Positions 41,440 to 52,200 of a DNA stretch of 64,000 nucleotides are shown piece by piece; within the stretch, counting starts at the first letter, position 1, and each line of letters opens with the position of its first letter. Made by a program: the position numbers and the translations under genes. The DNA lies in the NCBI RefSeq assembly GCF_000373105.1, contig NZ_KB890447.1:59287-123286 (forward strand), read 5' to 3'. The DNA comes from Neolewinella persica DSM 23188 (GTDB lineage Bacteria; Bacteroidota; Bacteroidia; Chitinophagales; Saprospiraceae). The notes under the pieces were generated by a model that was not told the DNA's origin, ran no database searches, and was given only the letters and a program-made list of their open reading frames with translations.

Positions 41440-41871
41440 ATGGCAGACTTACCCTTATTAAAATTCGGATTTCTCGTGGAATGGGGCGGCGAACGCGTCG
41501 GCTTCACGGAATTAACCGGCATGGAATCCTCCACCGAGATCATCGAATATCGTGAAGGGGCCAGCCCCGTGGCTTACAAGCAAAAGATGCCAGGTATGCT
41601 GGCTTTCGGCAACATTACCCTGAAGCGGGGAACGCTGGCGCTGGACTCTGATTTTCACCGTTGGTTCAGCACCCACCAGTTCAACAATACGGAACGGCGG
41701 GACCTCACCATCAAACTGCTCAACGAAGAGCTGGAACCCGTGATCACCTGGCGGGCACTCAATTGCTTCGTGGTGAAGTACATGCCTTCAGAACTCAAAT
41801 CGGACGCTAATGAAGTGGCGGTGGAGGGTGTGGAAATTGCGATGGAGTCGCTGCATCAGATGACCACTTAA
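41440..41871 (+). CDS. Inner tube protein 1 (Pvc1/gp19-like)
   Basis: A 143-residue phage T4 gp19-type tail-tube protein. The pattern FGFLVEWGGERVGFTELTGM, then EYREGASP and the closing VAVEGVEIAMESL is diagnostic. Stacked hexamers form the needle that carries cargo. It is preceded by the 147-nt gap, so it might have its own promoter, though none is clear. Confidence 0.93.
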   Translation: MADLPLLKFGFLVEWGGERVGFTELTGMESSTEIIEYREGASPVAYKQKMPGMLAFGNITLKRGTLALDSDFHRWFSTHQFNNTERRDLTIKLLNEELEPVITWRALNCFVVKYMPSELKSDANEVAVEGVEIAMESLHQMTT

Positions 41872-41885
41872 AAGCACTTTAATCC

Positions 41886-42320
41886 ATGGACTTTACCCCC
41901 GCACTAGGTTTTCATTTCAGCGTTCACTTCGGATTTTCCGGAGGGGGCGAAGACATCCGTTTTCAGTCCGTAAGTGGCCTGAATGTAGAGTTCACCACGG
42001 AGAACGTGGTGGAAGGCGGTGAGAACCGATTTGAACACGTGCTGCCGGTGCGGACACAATACGCGGACCTGGTGCTGACACGTGCACTCGTGGAGAGCTC
42101 TCAGTTGGTCAACTGGTGCAAAAACGCCTTTACCAATTTTGAACTCAGCCCAACGGACATAACCGTCCACCTGCTCAACCCGGAAGGCGAACCCTTACGC
42201 AGCTGGCAGGTAGACCGGGCCTGGCCAAAAAAGTGGTCAGTTTCAGATTTCAATGCCGAGGAAAACGCCCTGGTGATCGAAACCCTGGAGTTGGGCTACC
42301 GCACTTTTCATTTGCTATAA
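41886..42320 (+). CDS. Inner tube protein 2 (Pvc5-like)
   Basis: A 144-residue second tube-type protein: FHFSVHFGFSGG, FQSVSGLNVEFTTENVVEGG, and the end LVIETLELGYRTF. In Afp/PVC clusters the second tube paralogue starts the tube at the spike and baseplate. It is 14 nt after tube 1. Confidence 0.88.
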   Translation: MDFTPALGFHFSVHFGFSGGGEDIRFQSVSGLNVEFTTENVVEGGENRFEHVLPVRTQYADLVLTRALVESSQLVNWCKNAFTNFELSPTDITVHLLNPEGEPLRSWQVDRAWPKKWSVSDFNAEENALVIETLELGYRTFHLL

Positions 42321-42332
42321 AACTCATTCGAT

Positions 42333-42512
42333 ATGCCCGTCATCATCAAAGAACTGGTCATTACCGTCAAGGCAAACGAAGCGCGTCAGGCACCCGTAAG
42401 CCAACAACGGCCAGAGGCGCGTGCGCAGCAGGCGAAGCAAGGCCAGGATGCTTTGGTACGGGAAGCCGTAGAACAAGCCTTGCAAATTCTTAACCGTAAA
42501 AACGAACGCTAA
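42333..42512 (+). CDS. DUF5908 small protein (Pvc6-like)
   Basis: A 59-residue protein with N-terminus MPVIIKELVITVKANEA, a Gln/Ala-rich middle and a C-terminal helix (REAVEQALQILNRKNER). This is the usual form of the DUF5908 proteins that lie between tube and LysM genes in eCIS clusters. The stop TAA is followed at once by the ATG of the next gene, which supports translation. Confidence 0.78.
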   Translation: MPVIIKELVITVKANEARQAPVSQQRPEARAQQAKQGQDALVREAVEQALQILNRKNER

Positions 42513-43208
42513 ATGCTTGGGCCTTTAGAAAAAATGAAGATACTGGCGTTTAAAGACGCCGATCGGAAGCAGCCCGCGCTGCCGCCCTCTTTTCCGGTGC
42601 TCGTTAACCCGGAGAGTTACGGCATGGAACACGCCGTGGAATACGATGTGGACGAAACCGTCAAAGCAAAGGACGGAACGGAGAGCACCTCGACGCTGAA
42701 ATACAAGAAAACACCCCCGGGGGTCTTTACCTGCGAGCTTCATTTTGATGCAAGCGGTATTCTGGACGGCATTGCACGGCCTGACGTGATTGCGGAAACG
42801 GAGTTGTTCAAGAAATTCCTCCTTTCCGTAGAGCCGGAGACCCACGATATGCGCCACTTTACCATTATTTGGGGAGCCATGATCTTCAAGGGAAGGGTGA
42901 CGGCATTGAACTACAATTTTAAGCTTTTCTCCAATGATGGCCGGCCGATTCGTGCCGTAGCTGAAGTTTCTTTTAAGGGCAGCTTTTCCGACAAAATCGG
43001 GGAGTTGATCAACCACCTGTTGTCTCCCGATCTGACGCACCGTCGGGTGGTTCGGGCGGGGGATACCCTGGCCAACCTCTGCCAGGAGGTGTACGGCAAT
43101 TTAGTACACCTGCAAGCGGTGGCCCGCCATAATGAGCTGAACAGTTACCGGAGTTTACCGGTAGGAAGAACCCTTTCTTTTCCTCCCATTAAAAGCCCCG
43201 CCCGATGA
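42513..43208 (+). CDS. LysM-domain baseplate protein (Pvc7-like)
   Basis: A 231-residue protein with an N-terminal domain (FPVLVNPESYGMEHAVEYD, LEKMKILAFKD) as in Afp7/Pvc7 and T4 gp53-like proteins, and a C-terminal LysM module at about 180-228 (RVVRAGDTLANLCQEVYG, PVGRTLSFPP). In particles of this class it links the tube to the spike and baseplate. It overlaps the next gene by ATGA. Confidence 0.85.
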   Translation: MLGPLEKMKILAFKDADRKQPALPPSFPVLVNPESYGMEHAVEYDVDETVKAKDGTESTSTLKYKKTPPGVFTCELHFDASGILDGIARPDVIAETELFKKFLLSVEPETHDMRHFTIIWGAMIFKGRVTALNYNFKLFSNDGRPIRAVAEVSFKGSFSDKIGELINHLLSPDLTHRRVVRAGDTLANLCQEVYGNLVHLQAVARHNELNSYRSLPVGRTLSFPPIKSPAR

Positions 43209-44926
43209 TCAACTCCCCTTCCCTGATCCCCACGGTGGCGCCCGCTTCGTCGGTTAGCTTTGCGGTGGCAAGTAATGGCCTTGATCTGGGGCCCTCCCTG
43301 CCCGTGCTGTCTATTGTCGTTGACCAGGAGGTAAACCGGATCCCTTCCGCTACGCTGATCCTGGAAGATGGCAGCCTGGCTGCGCAGACTTTCGCCCTGA
43401 GTGAGAGTGGTCACTTTGATCCCGGCAGCGAAATAAACATTCAACTAGGATATACCGGCACTAATGAAACGGTCTTTAAGGGCATTGTGGTGGGACAGTC
43501 CATCAAGTTACGGGCCGACAAGACCCTACTAGTCGTCACCTGCAAAGGTGCTTCCTACCGGATGGCCATCAAACGGCAGACGCGTTATTTCGAAGACCAG
43601 TCAGACGCCGATGCCTGGCAGGTGCTTTTGGACGCTGCAGGTCTTACGGGGGATTTCTCCGGAGGTGATCGGATTGTACCCGAACTAACCCAGCACCTCT
43701 GCACCGACTGGGATTTTATGGTGAGCAGAGCTGAGGCTAATGGCCTGGTCGTGATCGCTAAAAACGGCGAGGTTCAGATACTTAAACCCGAATTAGCCGC
43801 GACGGCTGCTTTGCAGCTGGCTTACGGAGCCAACCTGATGAGCTTTGACGCAGAGGTGGACAATCGCCACCAGTTCGTCGAAGTAGAAAGCTATGGCTGG
43901 AGTGCTGCTGACGACGAAGTAATGAAAGAAGATGCAGGTGTTAACCTCAGCTTAGGCGACGCGTACAGTACTGCTGCGCTGGCCGACAGTCATGATTTAT
44001 CCCCGTTAAAACAAGTGCAGGGCGGTGGCGTAGAAGCCGCTGAATTGTCGGGTTGGTCTACGGCAACAAGCCGGTTTTCTGCTTTAAGCCGTGTTCGCGG
44101 CACGATGGTCTTCCAGGGAACGAGCAGCGTGACCGTAGGGGATACTGTGGAGCTGGACAAGATGGGCGCGGTGTATAACGGGCAGGCCTACATCTCGGGT
44201 ATCCGCCATGAGTTGCGGGCGGGGCAATGGACGACCACCGCCCAGCTGGGTCTCTCCCCGGAGCGGCATACGGAGAAGTATGCGGTGAGTGCGCCACCTG
44301 CGGCTGGGTTACTGCCTGCAGTTAGTGGCTTACACATTGCCACGGTGCTCAATGTTCATGAAGACCCGATGGGGGAGGAGCGCATACAGATAACGTTGCC
44401 GGCTACCGCGCCGGAGGGCGCGGGGAATTGGGCAAGGCTGGCGGCCGGTGTTGGCGGCACGGAGGCGGGCCTTACGTTCCGGCCGGCAGTAAACGATGAA
44501 GTGGTGGTGGGGTTTCTTCACGCTGATCCACGCTATCCCGTAATTCTTGGCGGCCTGCACTCCTCCAGTCACCCGTCACCATTAGCGCCTACAGAAGATA
44601 ATGAGCAGACCGGCTACGTGAGCCGCGGCGGGCATCGCTTCGTTTTCGACGACAATGAAAAAACCATCGAATTAACCACCATGTCGGGTGATCTGCTCCG
44701 GCTAAATGGTAACGATGGGGAGATCAAACTGGAAGACCAGCATGGAAATACGATTACCATGAGCAGTTCGGGCATCTCAATAGAATCGGCTACTGATCTG
44801 AACCTGAAGGCGACGGGCAAAGTCGCCATTGAAGGTGCCGGTCTTGAAATGAAATCATCCACCACGGCCAAATTGGAAGGCAGCGCAATGCTGACTTTGA
44901 AGGGCGGCATGGTACAAATCAATTAA
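43205..44926 (+). CDS. Central spike protein, VgrG-like (Pvc8)
   Basis: A 573-residue gp27/gp5-type spike. The first about 370 residues form the gp27-like base (SIVVDQEVNRIPSATLILEDG, SYGWSAADDEVMKED). An OB-fold follows (VLNVHEDPMGEERIQITLP, NDEVVVGFLHADPRYPVILGG) and then the repetitive beta-helix needle (KTIELTTMSGDLLRLNGNDG, GKVAIEGAGLEMKSS). It is tipped by the PAAR protein encoded 2 nt downstream. Confidence 0.95.
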   Translation: MINSPSLIPTVAPASSVSFAVASNGLDLGPSLPVLSIVVDQEVNRIPSATLILEDGSLAAQTFALSESGHFDPGSEINIQLGYTGTNETVFKGIVVGQSIKLRADKTLLVVTCKGASYRMAIKRQTRYFEDQSDADAWQVLLDAAGLTGDFSGGDRIVPELTQHLCTDWDFMVSRAEANGLVVIAKNGEVQILKPELAATAALQLAYGANLMSFDAEVDNRHQFVEVESYGWSAADDEVMKEDAGVNLSLGDAYSTAALADSHDLSPLKQVQGGGVEAAELSGWSTATSRFSALSRVRGTMVFQGTSSVTVGDTVELDKMGAVYNGQAYISGIRHELRAGQWTTTAQLGLSPERHTEKYAVSAPPAAGLLPAVSGLHIATVLNVHEDPMGEERIQITLPATAPEGAGNWARLAAGVGGTEAGLTFRPAVNDEVVVGFLHADPRYPVILGGLHSSSHPSPLAPTEDNEQTGYVSRGGHRFVFDDNEKTIELTTMSGDLLRLNGNDGEIKLEDQHGNTITMSSSGISIESATDLNLKATGKVAIEGAGLEMKSSTTAKLEGSAMLTLKGGMVQIN

Positions 44927-44928
44927 CG

Positions 44929-45216
44929 ATGCCGGCAGCAGCAAGAATAGGTGACATGCATGTTTGTCCGCTCAGCAACGGACCATCACCCCACGTAGGC
45001 GGCCCCATAGCGGGGCCGGGCCAACCAACGGTGCTGATTGGCGGCATGCCTGCCGCCGTTGTGGGGGATACCTGCACTTGTGCCGGTCCGCCCGATGCGA
45101 TTCTGGTGGGCTCCCCAACGGTACTTATCGGCGGTGTGCCCGCTGCCCGGATGGGCGATTCCACGAGCCACGGCGGTAGCATCGTGGTGGGACTTCCAAC
45201 CGTCATCATCAACTAA
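44929..45216 (+). CDS. PAAR-domain spike tip (Pvc10-like)
   Basis: A 95-residue PAAR protein that caps the spike. It shows RIGDMHVCP at the N-terminus, PTVLIGGMPAAVVGDTCTCA and the repeat PTVLIGGVPAARMGDSTSHG. Candidate metal ligands are H11, C13, C51 and H81. No extension domain is fused, so it is not itself an effector. Confidence 0.95.
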   Translation: MPAAARIGDMHVCPLSNGPSPHVGGPIAGPGQPTVLIGGMPAAVVGDTCTCAGPPDAILVGSPTVLIGGVPAARMGDSTSHGGSIVVGLPTVIIN

Positions 45217-45229
45217 TCAATAACAAACC

Positions 45230-45643
45230 ATGGAACAGGACTATCTAGGTATTGGCTGGAGTTTTCCCCCTGATTTTTCCCAGGCGGCCGGCGGCGTGGA
45301 AATGAGCTCGGGACCACAAGACGTGGCCGAAAGCTTACGCATCCTCATCAGTACCCTTCCCGGCGAGCGGGCCATGCGGCCCGACTACGGGGCCGCCTTT
45401 CAGGACTTGCTCTTCGAAAGTATGGACACTACGACCCAGACAGAGTTTTTTGACCGTATCCGTATTGCCCTGCTGCAATACGAGCCACGCATCCTGGTGG
45501 ATAAGCTTGCCCTTGATACCAGTTTTCTCACCGAAGGACGGGTGGAGCTGGTGGTGGATTACCGCATCCGGGCGACCAACACCCGCTACAATTTCGTCTA
45601 TCCCTTTTACCTGGAAGAAGGCAGCCTTCTGGAACAACTTTAA
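45230..45643 (+). CDS. gp25-like baseplate protein (Pvc9)
   Basis: A 137-residue GPW/gp25 family wedge protein: GPQDVAESLRILISTLPGER, then MRPDYGAAFQDLLFE and a C-terminal VDYRIRATNTRYNFVYPFYL. It joins the sheath to the baseplate ring. The length is standard. Confidence 0.93.
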   Translation: MEQDYLGIGWSFPPDFSQAAGGVEMSSGPQDVAESLRILISTLPGERAMRPDYGAAFQDLLFESMDTTTQTEFFDRIRIALLQYEPRILVDKLALDTSFLTEGRVELVVDYRIRATNTRYNFVYPFYLEEGSLLEQL

Positions 45644-45655
45644 GCCCAACGCGCC

Positions 45656-48600
45656 ATGTCAACTCCTGCCGATAATCCGCTGAAAAATCCTCACCCGCTG
45701 CCCCCAGACGGTAGCTTCCAGGGTGGACGGCTACCTGCAGCCCTTGCTACGGACTACGTGGGGGTAGACGAGAAATCTGTGGTAGAAGGCGTTGAATTTA
45801 CGCGCCGCTTAGCGGCGTTGTTCCATTTTGTCAACAAGAACGGAGTGGCATCGGGGAATTGGACGGCCTTTTATGAACGTCATCCTGCCGTTGTGACTGC
45901 GAGGCTGATCAGCTGGCCGCTCGAGCAACTCGGTCAGCATTTCGCTGCCTACCGGGAACTAATCGAGGACCACCAAAGCCCCTTGCCTAAAGAGCAGCTA
46001 CTACTGGGCATTTTTGACTTATTGAGCAGTGCCGTTGTGGCATTGGACGAGTTGACGGAGCGCCTCCCGGTTGCTTCGCCCTTACGGCAAAAAGCGGAAG
46101 CGCTGATAAAAAAACAACTTGCCCCGGCTTATCGCCGCTGGCTACAATATTACCTGGCGGCCAACCCCGTTTACTTCGGCGCATTAGGAGCTGACGAGGT
46201 TCCCGGTTATTTGCGGGATACTTACGCCGCTGGCGGACCCCTCATCAATACTGCCGATCTTTTGACGGACAATCTTTCCCTGAACGGCCGCTGGACGGAG
46301 GAGGAAACATGGACCGACTACCTGGGCAACCTCACTTCCGATCCGATTGTTTTCGGCCCCGGCCCACTCAATACTGAGCCGGAAGCGGAGATTATCCATG
46401 CCTTGGGCCATACCTTCTTTCACGGCATATACGAGGCTTTTGTATCCTCCGCCCTGCACCTGCGCGCCGGCGCCCAAACCTACTGGGATGCCCTGCTGCA
46501 ACAACCTACTCACCAACCTCACCTGGCTTTACTGCTCACCTTCCTGGAAATGCGGGAGGCCCAGCGGGCGATGTTGAATGAGCTGACGGATAAACACCTC
46601 GACTTTTACTACCGCAGGGTGCTAAGAACCACCCCCGCCGCCAGCCAGCCCCCTCAGGTACATCTGGTATTGGAAGCCCGCAAAAACATGCCAGCGGCTT
46701 ATTTGCTGCCCGGTACCACCTTTAGGGGCGGTAAGGATGAGCAAGGCCGGCAGCGCAGTTTTATCAGTCAGGAGGGCGTAAATGTATTGCCCGCCAGGAT
46801 CGTTCACCAACGTGCACTTTTTAAGGTACACAATAGTCCGGAGGTCTACGATTTTCCGGGTGAGAACCGCGTGGTTTTTCCCCCTAAGGATGCCGGCCGC
46901 CTCTACGCCGCCACGGTGGTGAACAGCCCCGACGGAGCCGGGGAGGAGGACATGCCGGAAGGGACCGTAAGTTGGGATGCCTTTGGCCATAAAAGCAAGC
47001 AGGGAAACACCTTGAAAGCGGGTATGCCTGCCGCCAGGTTGGGCTTTGTTCTTGCGTCTCATTACCTCTTTTTGCAGGAGGGAGACCGGACCATCACTTT
47101 CAGGTTTACGGGCTCGGGGCTTAATGCACTGAAGGGGCAATCATTTAAGATCTTCCTGAGTACGGCAAAAGGCTGGTTGCAACGAAAGGCCAGTGTGGAG
47201 AACGATCTGCGCCTGTCGATATCCCTGGAGCCCGATGATCCGGCCATCTTGCCTTACAGCGAGGATGTCCATGGCCTGGGCATTACGACGGCATTTCCAG
47301 TTGCGAGGTTTGAATTGCCGCACGACGAAATGGGCTATGCTTATTATAAACTTCGGAATTCCCGGGTAACTCAGATTCAGATTGGCTTAAACGTGACCGG
47401 CCTCCGCAAGTTGGTCCTTTCCGGCCCTACCGGTCCGCTTGATAGCGCGCAAGCTTTTTATCCTTTTGGTCCGGCCCCCCGCCAAAATTCAGTATTTAAT
47501 ATCGGGGCCAATGAATTATTCCAGAAGCGCGGTGCTAATGCTACGCTGTACTGGGGATGGCAAAACAGTCATCCGAATGGCGTCAGTACCCAACTTGAAA
47601 GGCTGAACCAGGGTGTTTTTGGACTTATTGGAGCAAGCTTCAACCATACCGGCAGTTCGGGCAGTAAGACTTTTAGCATTGATCAGGAGAGCATGATGGA
47701 GCCGACCTTCGCTGATACACTTGCTTACCAAAGCGATAGTGTCCGTGGCTTTGTCCGGCTCAGACTGAATGGGCATTACGGCCATGCGGGTTACCCCAAG
47801 GCACTGGCGGGGTGGACGGCAGGAAAATCAGGGTTTAACGAACCATCGGTTCCCTTTGACCCAAAGATGACCGAGGTATCGCTGTCTTATACGGTAATCG
47901 AAACGGATAGTAATGTGATGAACGGCCAGGCAATTACCACCGAATATTTCCACCTTACGCCTTTTGGCAGCCAGCCTACGACGACAAATGCTGATGAAAT
48001 TGACCTGCTTCCGTCCGTTTTCCCGAATGGGGATTGGGGCGCGGACGCAGGTGCATTATTAGTTGGAATAGAGCAATGGGAGCCAGGGCCGGTCCTGAGT
48101 CTTCTGTTCCAGATCGAAGAGGGTACGGCGGATCCTCTCCTGGAGAAACCGACCAACCACCTGCTGTGGCACTACCTTGACGGGAACGAGTGGAAGAGTT
48201 TCGGCAAGCAAGATTTGGTTGACGGTACGGACCAGCTACTCCGGTCTGGGTTAGTAAACCTGGAGCTGCCGCAGAACCTGAGCCTGGATTGCTCCAGAAT
48301 GGGCACTACCGACATTCAGTGGATCAGGATCAGCGCTCTGACGAAGACTAAAGCGATAAACCAACTACAGGGCATACACCTGAATGGTGTACGGGTAGTT
48401 CAGGTATTTGCGGAGGGACAAATTGCTGGCAACGAACCGTTGCCTGCAGAGACGATTACCAAAATGCTGGTCCCCCTGCCCGGCGTTAAGAAAACTACGC
48501 AGCCCTATCCGAGCTTCAACGGGGCAGCCCCGGAGGAGCGGGATGAATTCTACACCAGATTAAGCGAACGCCTCCGCCACAATGAACGCGCGCTGATGGA

Positions 48601-49285
48601 ATGGGACGTGGAACACCTGGTATTGCAGGCTTTCCCGGAAGTAGAGCGGGTGATTTGCCTTAACCACCTTGAGTTCGCGCCGGGAGCGGCTCCTGGCCAG
48701 CACATCTACCATGAATTACGGGCCGGGCACTTCACCGTAATCCCCCTGGGCCGGGCGAGCATTGATACGCTGCGACCCTACGTCAGCCTCTCTACCCGGG
48801 AGGCCATCACGGACTTTTTGCGGAAGCGCATCAGTTGCCACGCGACGCTACACGTTCGTAACCCATTGGTGGAGGAGGTACGGGTAGTCGCCAAAGTGAG
48901 ATTCCATAAAGCTTACGATGACGCCTGGGCTTTTGGCCAAATTCAGAAAGACCTGATCGGCTACCTTTCTCCCTGGCAGGCATTGGGCCTTGGTAGTTTG
49001 GACTTCAGGGCAGGGGTGCAGCAGTCGTCAGTAGTGAATTTTCTGGAAGAACTGGAATACGTAGACGTCATCAAAGACCTCGTGTTACTGCATCTGGCGG
49101 ACCCTGCCCAGAACAACGAAGAGTTGCTACGGCCCACCAAATTGGTCAGTGTACTGGCCTCGGCTCTAAGCCATAATTTCTCTCCCTTACCTCAAGAGGA
49201 GGTCGTGGTTATCCCCGAAGTATGTAGCCCCGGGCGACCCCGCCGCCGTGCGCAACTGATCACCGAAAACAACCCCGAAGGATGA
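45656..49285 (+). CDS. Large baseplate wedge protein, Pvc11 position (J/gp47-like C-terminus)
   Basis: A 1209-residue protein. The N-terminal about 330 residues are helical. The middle is beta-rich and unassigned. The last about 230 residues read like the baseplate J/gp6 family (FEFAPGAAPGQHIYHELRAG, DTLRPYVSLSTREAITDFLR, VVAKVRFHKAYDD). In Afp/PVC the Pvc11 homologue forms the wedge; this one is longer. A 17-bp motif copy at 48038-48054 encodes GADAGA. The stop overlaps the next ATG (ATGA). Confidence 0.8.
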   Translation: MSTPADNPLKNPHPLPPDGSFQGGRLPAALATDYVGVDEKSVVEGVEFTRRLAALFHFVNKNGVASGNWTAFYERHPAVVTARLISWPLEQLGQHFAAYRELIEDHQSPLPKEQLLLGIFDLLSSAVVALDELTERLPVASPLRQKAEALIKKQLAPAYRRWLQYYLAANPVYFGALGADEVPGYLRDTYAAGGPLINTADLLTDNLSLNGRWTEEETWTDYLGNLTSDPIVFGPGPLNTEPEAEIIHALGHTFFHGIYEAFVSSALHLRAGAQTYWDALLQQPTHQPHLALLLTFLEMREAQRAMLNELTDKHLDFYYRRVLRTTPAASQPPQVHLVLEARKNMPAAYLLPGTTFRGGKDEQGRQRSFISQEGVNVLPARIVHQRALFKVHNSPEVYDFPGENRVVFPPKDAGRLYAATVVNSPDGAGEEDMPEGTVSWDAFGHKSKQGNTLKAGMPAARLGFVLASHYLFLQEGDRTITFRFTGSGLNALKGQSFKIFLSTAKGWLQRKASVENDLRLSISLEPDDPAILPYSEDVHGLGITTAFPVARFELPHDEMGYAYYKLRNSRVTQIQIGLNVTGLRKLVLSGPTGPLDSAQAFYPFGPAPRQNSVFNIGANELFQKRGANATLYWGWQNSHPNGVSTQLERLNQGVFGLIGASFNHTGSSGSKTFSIDQESMMEPTFADTLAYQSDSVRGFVRLRLNGHYGHAGYPKALAGWTAGKSGFNEPSVPFDPKMTEVSLSYTVIETDSNVMNGQAITTEYFHLTPFGSQPTTTNADEIDLLPSVFPNGDWGADAGALLVGIEQWEPGPVLSLLFQIEEGTADPLLEKPTNHLLWHYLDGNEWKSFGKQDLVDGTDQLLRSGLVNLELPQNLSLDCSRMGTTDIQWIRISALTKTKAINQLQGIHLNGVRVVQVFAEGQIAGNEPLPAETITKMLVPLPGVKKTTQPYPSFNGAAPEERDEFYTRLSERLRHNERALMEWDVEHLVLQAFPEVERVICLNHLEFAPGAAPGQHIYHELRAGHFTVIPLGRASIDTLRPYVSLSTREAITDFLRKRISCHATLHVRNPLVEEVRVVAKVRFHKAYDDAWAFGQIQKDLIGYLSPWQALGLGSLDFRAGVQQSSVVNFLEELEYVDVIKDLVLLHLADPAQNNEELLRPTKLVSVLASALSHNFSPLPQEEVVVIPEVCSPGRPRRRAQLITENNPEG
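48038..48054 (+). repeat. 17-bp interspersed motif, copy j (inside baseplate gene)
   Basis: Exact consensus with M = A, read GGC-GCG-GAC-GCA-GGT-GC as Gly-Ala-Asp-Ala-Gly-Ala in the beta-rich middle of the Pvc11-position protein. Confidence 0.85.
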
Positions 49286-52200
49286 ACACCGTAATTGATC
49301 CCAGCCTGTCTCCAACTCCTGCCGCTGACTATACCTCTCTGCGGGCAACGGCCTATGCCGCCATTGAGCGGATGGCGAACGAAAAGTGGACGGATTTCAA
49401 CGCCCATGACCCCGGTATCACCTTGGCCGAGCACCTGGCTGATGCGCTGGCGGAGATCGGCTACCGGGGCAGCTTCGACATCGCGGATCTACTAACGGGC
49501 CCTGGTGGCGGAATCGACCACCGGCAACCCTTCTTTACGGCTCGCCGGATCATGACAAATGCTCCGGTAACCAATGCGGATTTTCGCCGCCTGCTCATTG
49601 ACCACCTGGAATTAAGCAACGCCTGGGCCGTATGTAAAGCCTGTGCCTGCGCACCCTTGCTCTATCCGGAATGCGAGCTGGAAAGCTTACGTTTTGCCCC
49701 TCGCTGGCGCTTACTGCCCGAGGGGGTGCCGGACGAGCACGAGCATCCCGTCAGGCTAAAGGGCTTTACGGACTTTTATCTTCAATTCGCCCCGGATGAT
49801 GCCCTGGGTAACCTGAATAACGAGCGGGTGGAAGGCCAGTTGTTCTTCCTTGATGAAGCCAACGTCAGCCGCGCCCACACCGTAGAAATACGGATCCCAA
49901 ATTGGCAGACCAGTTTCCCCAGCCCTTTTGCTGATTTTAGCGCAGAAGAAGCAGTACTAGCGGGGACCACAGCCCTTACCAGCTTCCGGCGGAACCGAGA
50001 AACTCCCGATAACCCCGAGGAAATTGACCGCGATGAGTTGGTCCGTGGGTGGCGGAATATCTTTTACTGCGACCTTCTCCTGGCCTTTACCCTTGATGGA
50101 GATACAACCACTATCGAGATTCCTGAGGTGACCATTCGTATCTGGCCAGGCGGTAGCCTGGACGGCAATGTTTCGGGGGACAGTGTCCTGGCGGCCATCA
50201 TCGAAAGCGGCCTAATGGACCAATACCAGCAAAAGGCCAAAATAAGGGCTGAAGCTTTGGCGCAAAGCGTGACGTTACTCCATGAAAATCGTCGGCTTGG
50301 GGAGGACTATTGCCGCTACGACCACATTAAAGCGGAAGACGTCGCTGTTTGTGCAGACCTTCACCTGACGCCGACGGCCGATGTGGAACTTACCCTGGCC
50401 ACCTTTTACCGGACCCTGGAGCGGTTGCTCAATCCGGGAGTTCCCTTCCGGACATTGACGGAGTTGACCGATCGGGGACTAACGACAGAAGAGATATTTA
50501 ACGGGCCTGCCCTTGACCATGGCTTCATCCTCGAGGAAGACCTGGTGTCTTCTCAGCTAAGGGAGCAGGTCTACGTAAGTGATCTGATCAACGAATTGAT
50601 GGACATTGAGGGGGTGGCACGGATCGAGAACCTGCAGTTCACGGTGTACGATGAAGACGGTAAGCCCGTTATGCCAGCTCATACCTGGTGTATTCCGGTA
50701 AGCCCGGCACATTACCCTGCCCTGTACCTGGCCGCCAGCCAGGTGATGCCCTATAAAGATGGTCTGCCGCTGCTTCCCCGAAAATCGGAGCTGCGGGATA
50801 TTTTGCTGCAACTACGGTCGGCAGACCGGGCGCTGGCTTTGCCGGTAGACGAACTTGACTTTCCTATCCCTACCGGTATTCACCGGGCCGCACCATCGTA
50901 CCTGCCCGTTCAACGTACCTTACCAACGACCTACGGACTAAGTGTGGAAGGCCTGCCGGCTGATGCTTCACCCCTGCGGCAGGCCCAGGCCCAGCAGCTG
51001 GCTGCCTTCCTCCTTCCTTTCGAGATGATGACGGCGGCTACCGCTGATCAGCTGACCCATTTTGGGGACCTGTTCAGCACCGACGAGCAGATGGCCGACA
51101 CCTATCAGCACCCTGATCTCTTCGCGGCGGGCGGGCCGCTGGCCCACCTGGATGGCTTATTGGCTGATCCGCTGACTGCGCAGGACCAGATTGCCGAACT
51201 TACTGAAAGTGAAGGGACCTTCGCGGAGCGACGGAACCGCTTTCTTGATCACCTGCTGGCTCGGTTTGGAGAACGGATTGATAACTACAGCTTATTGATC
51301 CATGACCAGAGCACCCGCCTGGCTTATGGCCCTGAAAAGTTGATTCAGGACAAGATCCGCTTCCTGCGCTTTTACCCCGAAATCAGTGCCCGGCGGGGTG
51401 TGGGCCTCAACTATCGCCTCGGGGAAAAGGTGTGTGGCTACCGGAACCGGTCCGGCATCGGAGATCGTATCCGCAGGCTGCTGGGGATGGGAGATATCCG
51501 CTCGCTCTTTGAGTTAAGTACGCAACGAACGCCAGAAGGCTGGGAGACTACCTGGGCGCTACGCGACCCAACCCTGAATGCACTCGTCCTTCTCCCCGCA
51601 CCTGCGGCCGCGCCCACCTTATTCCTAACCGCAGAAACAGCTGAAGCCGCCGCCTGGGCCACCATTGAACTAGTGATTGAGCAAGCGACGGACCTGACGA
51701 ACTACCGTGTTCAGGGCGTTGATGTATTCGTTACGCTGACCACTGACGACGGCAACGGGCCACAGACAACAGACATTGCCCTGCTGGACGGAGGCGCTGA
51801 CGCCCTGAGTCTACAAACCCTGGTGACCGGGCAGTTGGAGCAGGAAAAGCTTTACGTGGTAGAGCACCTGCTGCTGCGGCCAAAATTCCCCGGCGATGCG
51901 CTAATGAATGTATGCCTGGGCGAAGACTGCCAGCACTACGGGTTGGAAGATCCGTACAGCTTCCGGCTGACTTACCTGCTGCCTGCAAGTGCTGAGCCCT
52001 TTAGTGAAGACATGGACCTGCGGCGGTATGCCGACCGGCTCGTCCGACAGGAAACCCCCGTTCACCTGCTGCCTAAAGTGTGTTGGATCGGCGAATCACT
52101 CGATGAGTTTGACGCCCGTTGGTGTGCCTGGCTGGAGGCCAACGCAGCGTTTAACTGGCCAGTGCTGAACGACGAAATGGAAAGCGCAGTCTTGTACTGG

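Noticed and set aside
46450..46475. GCACCTGCGCGCCGGCGCC in the Pvc11-position gene as another motif copy
   Set aside because: The match breaks after nine bases and the phase differs from the true copies.
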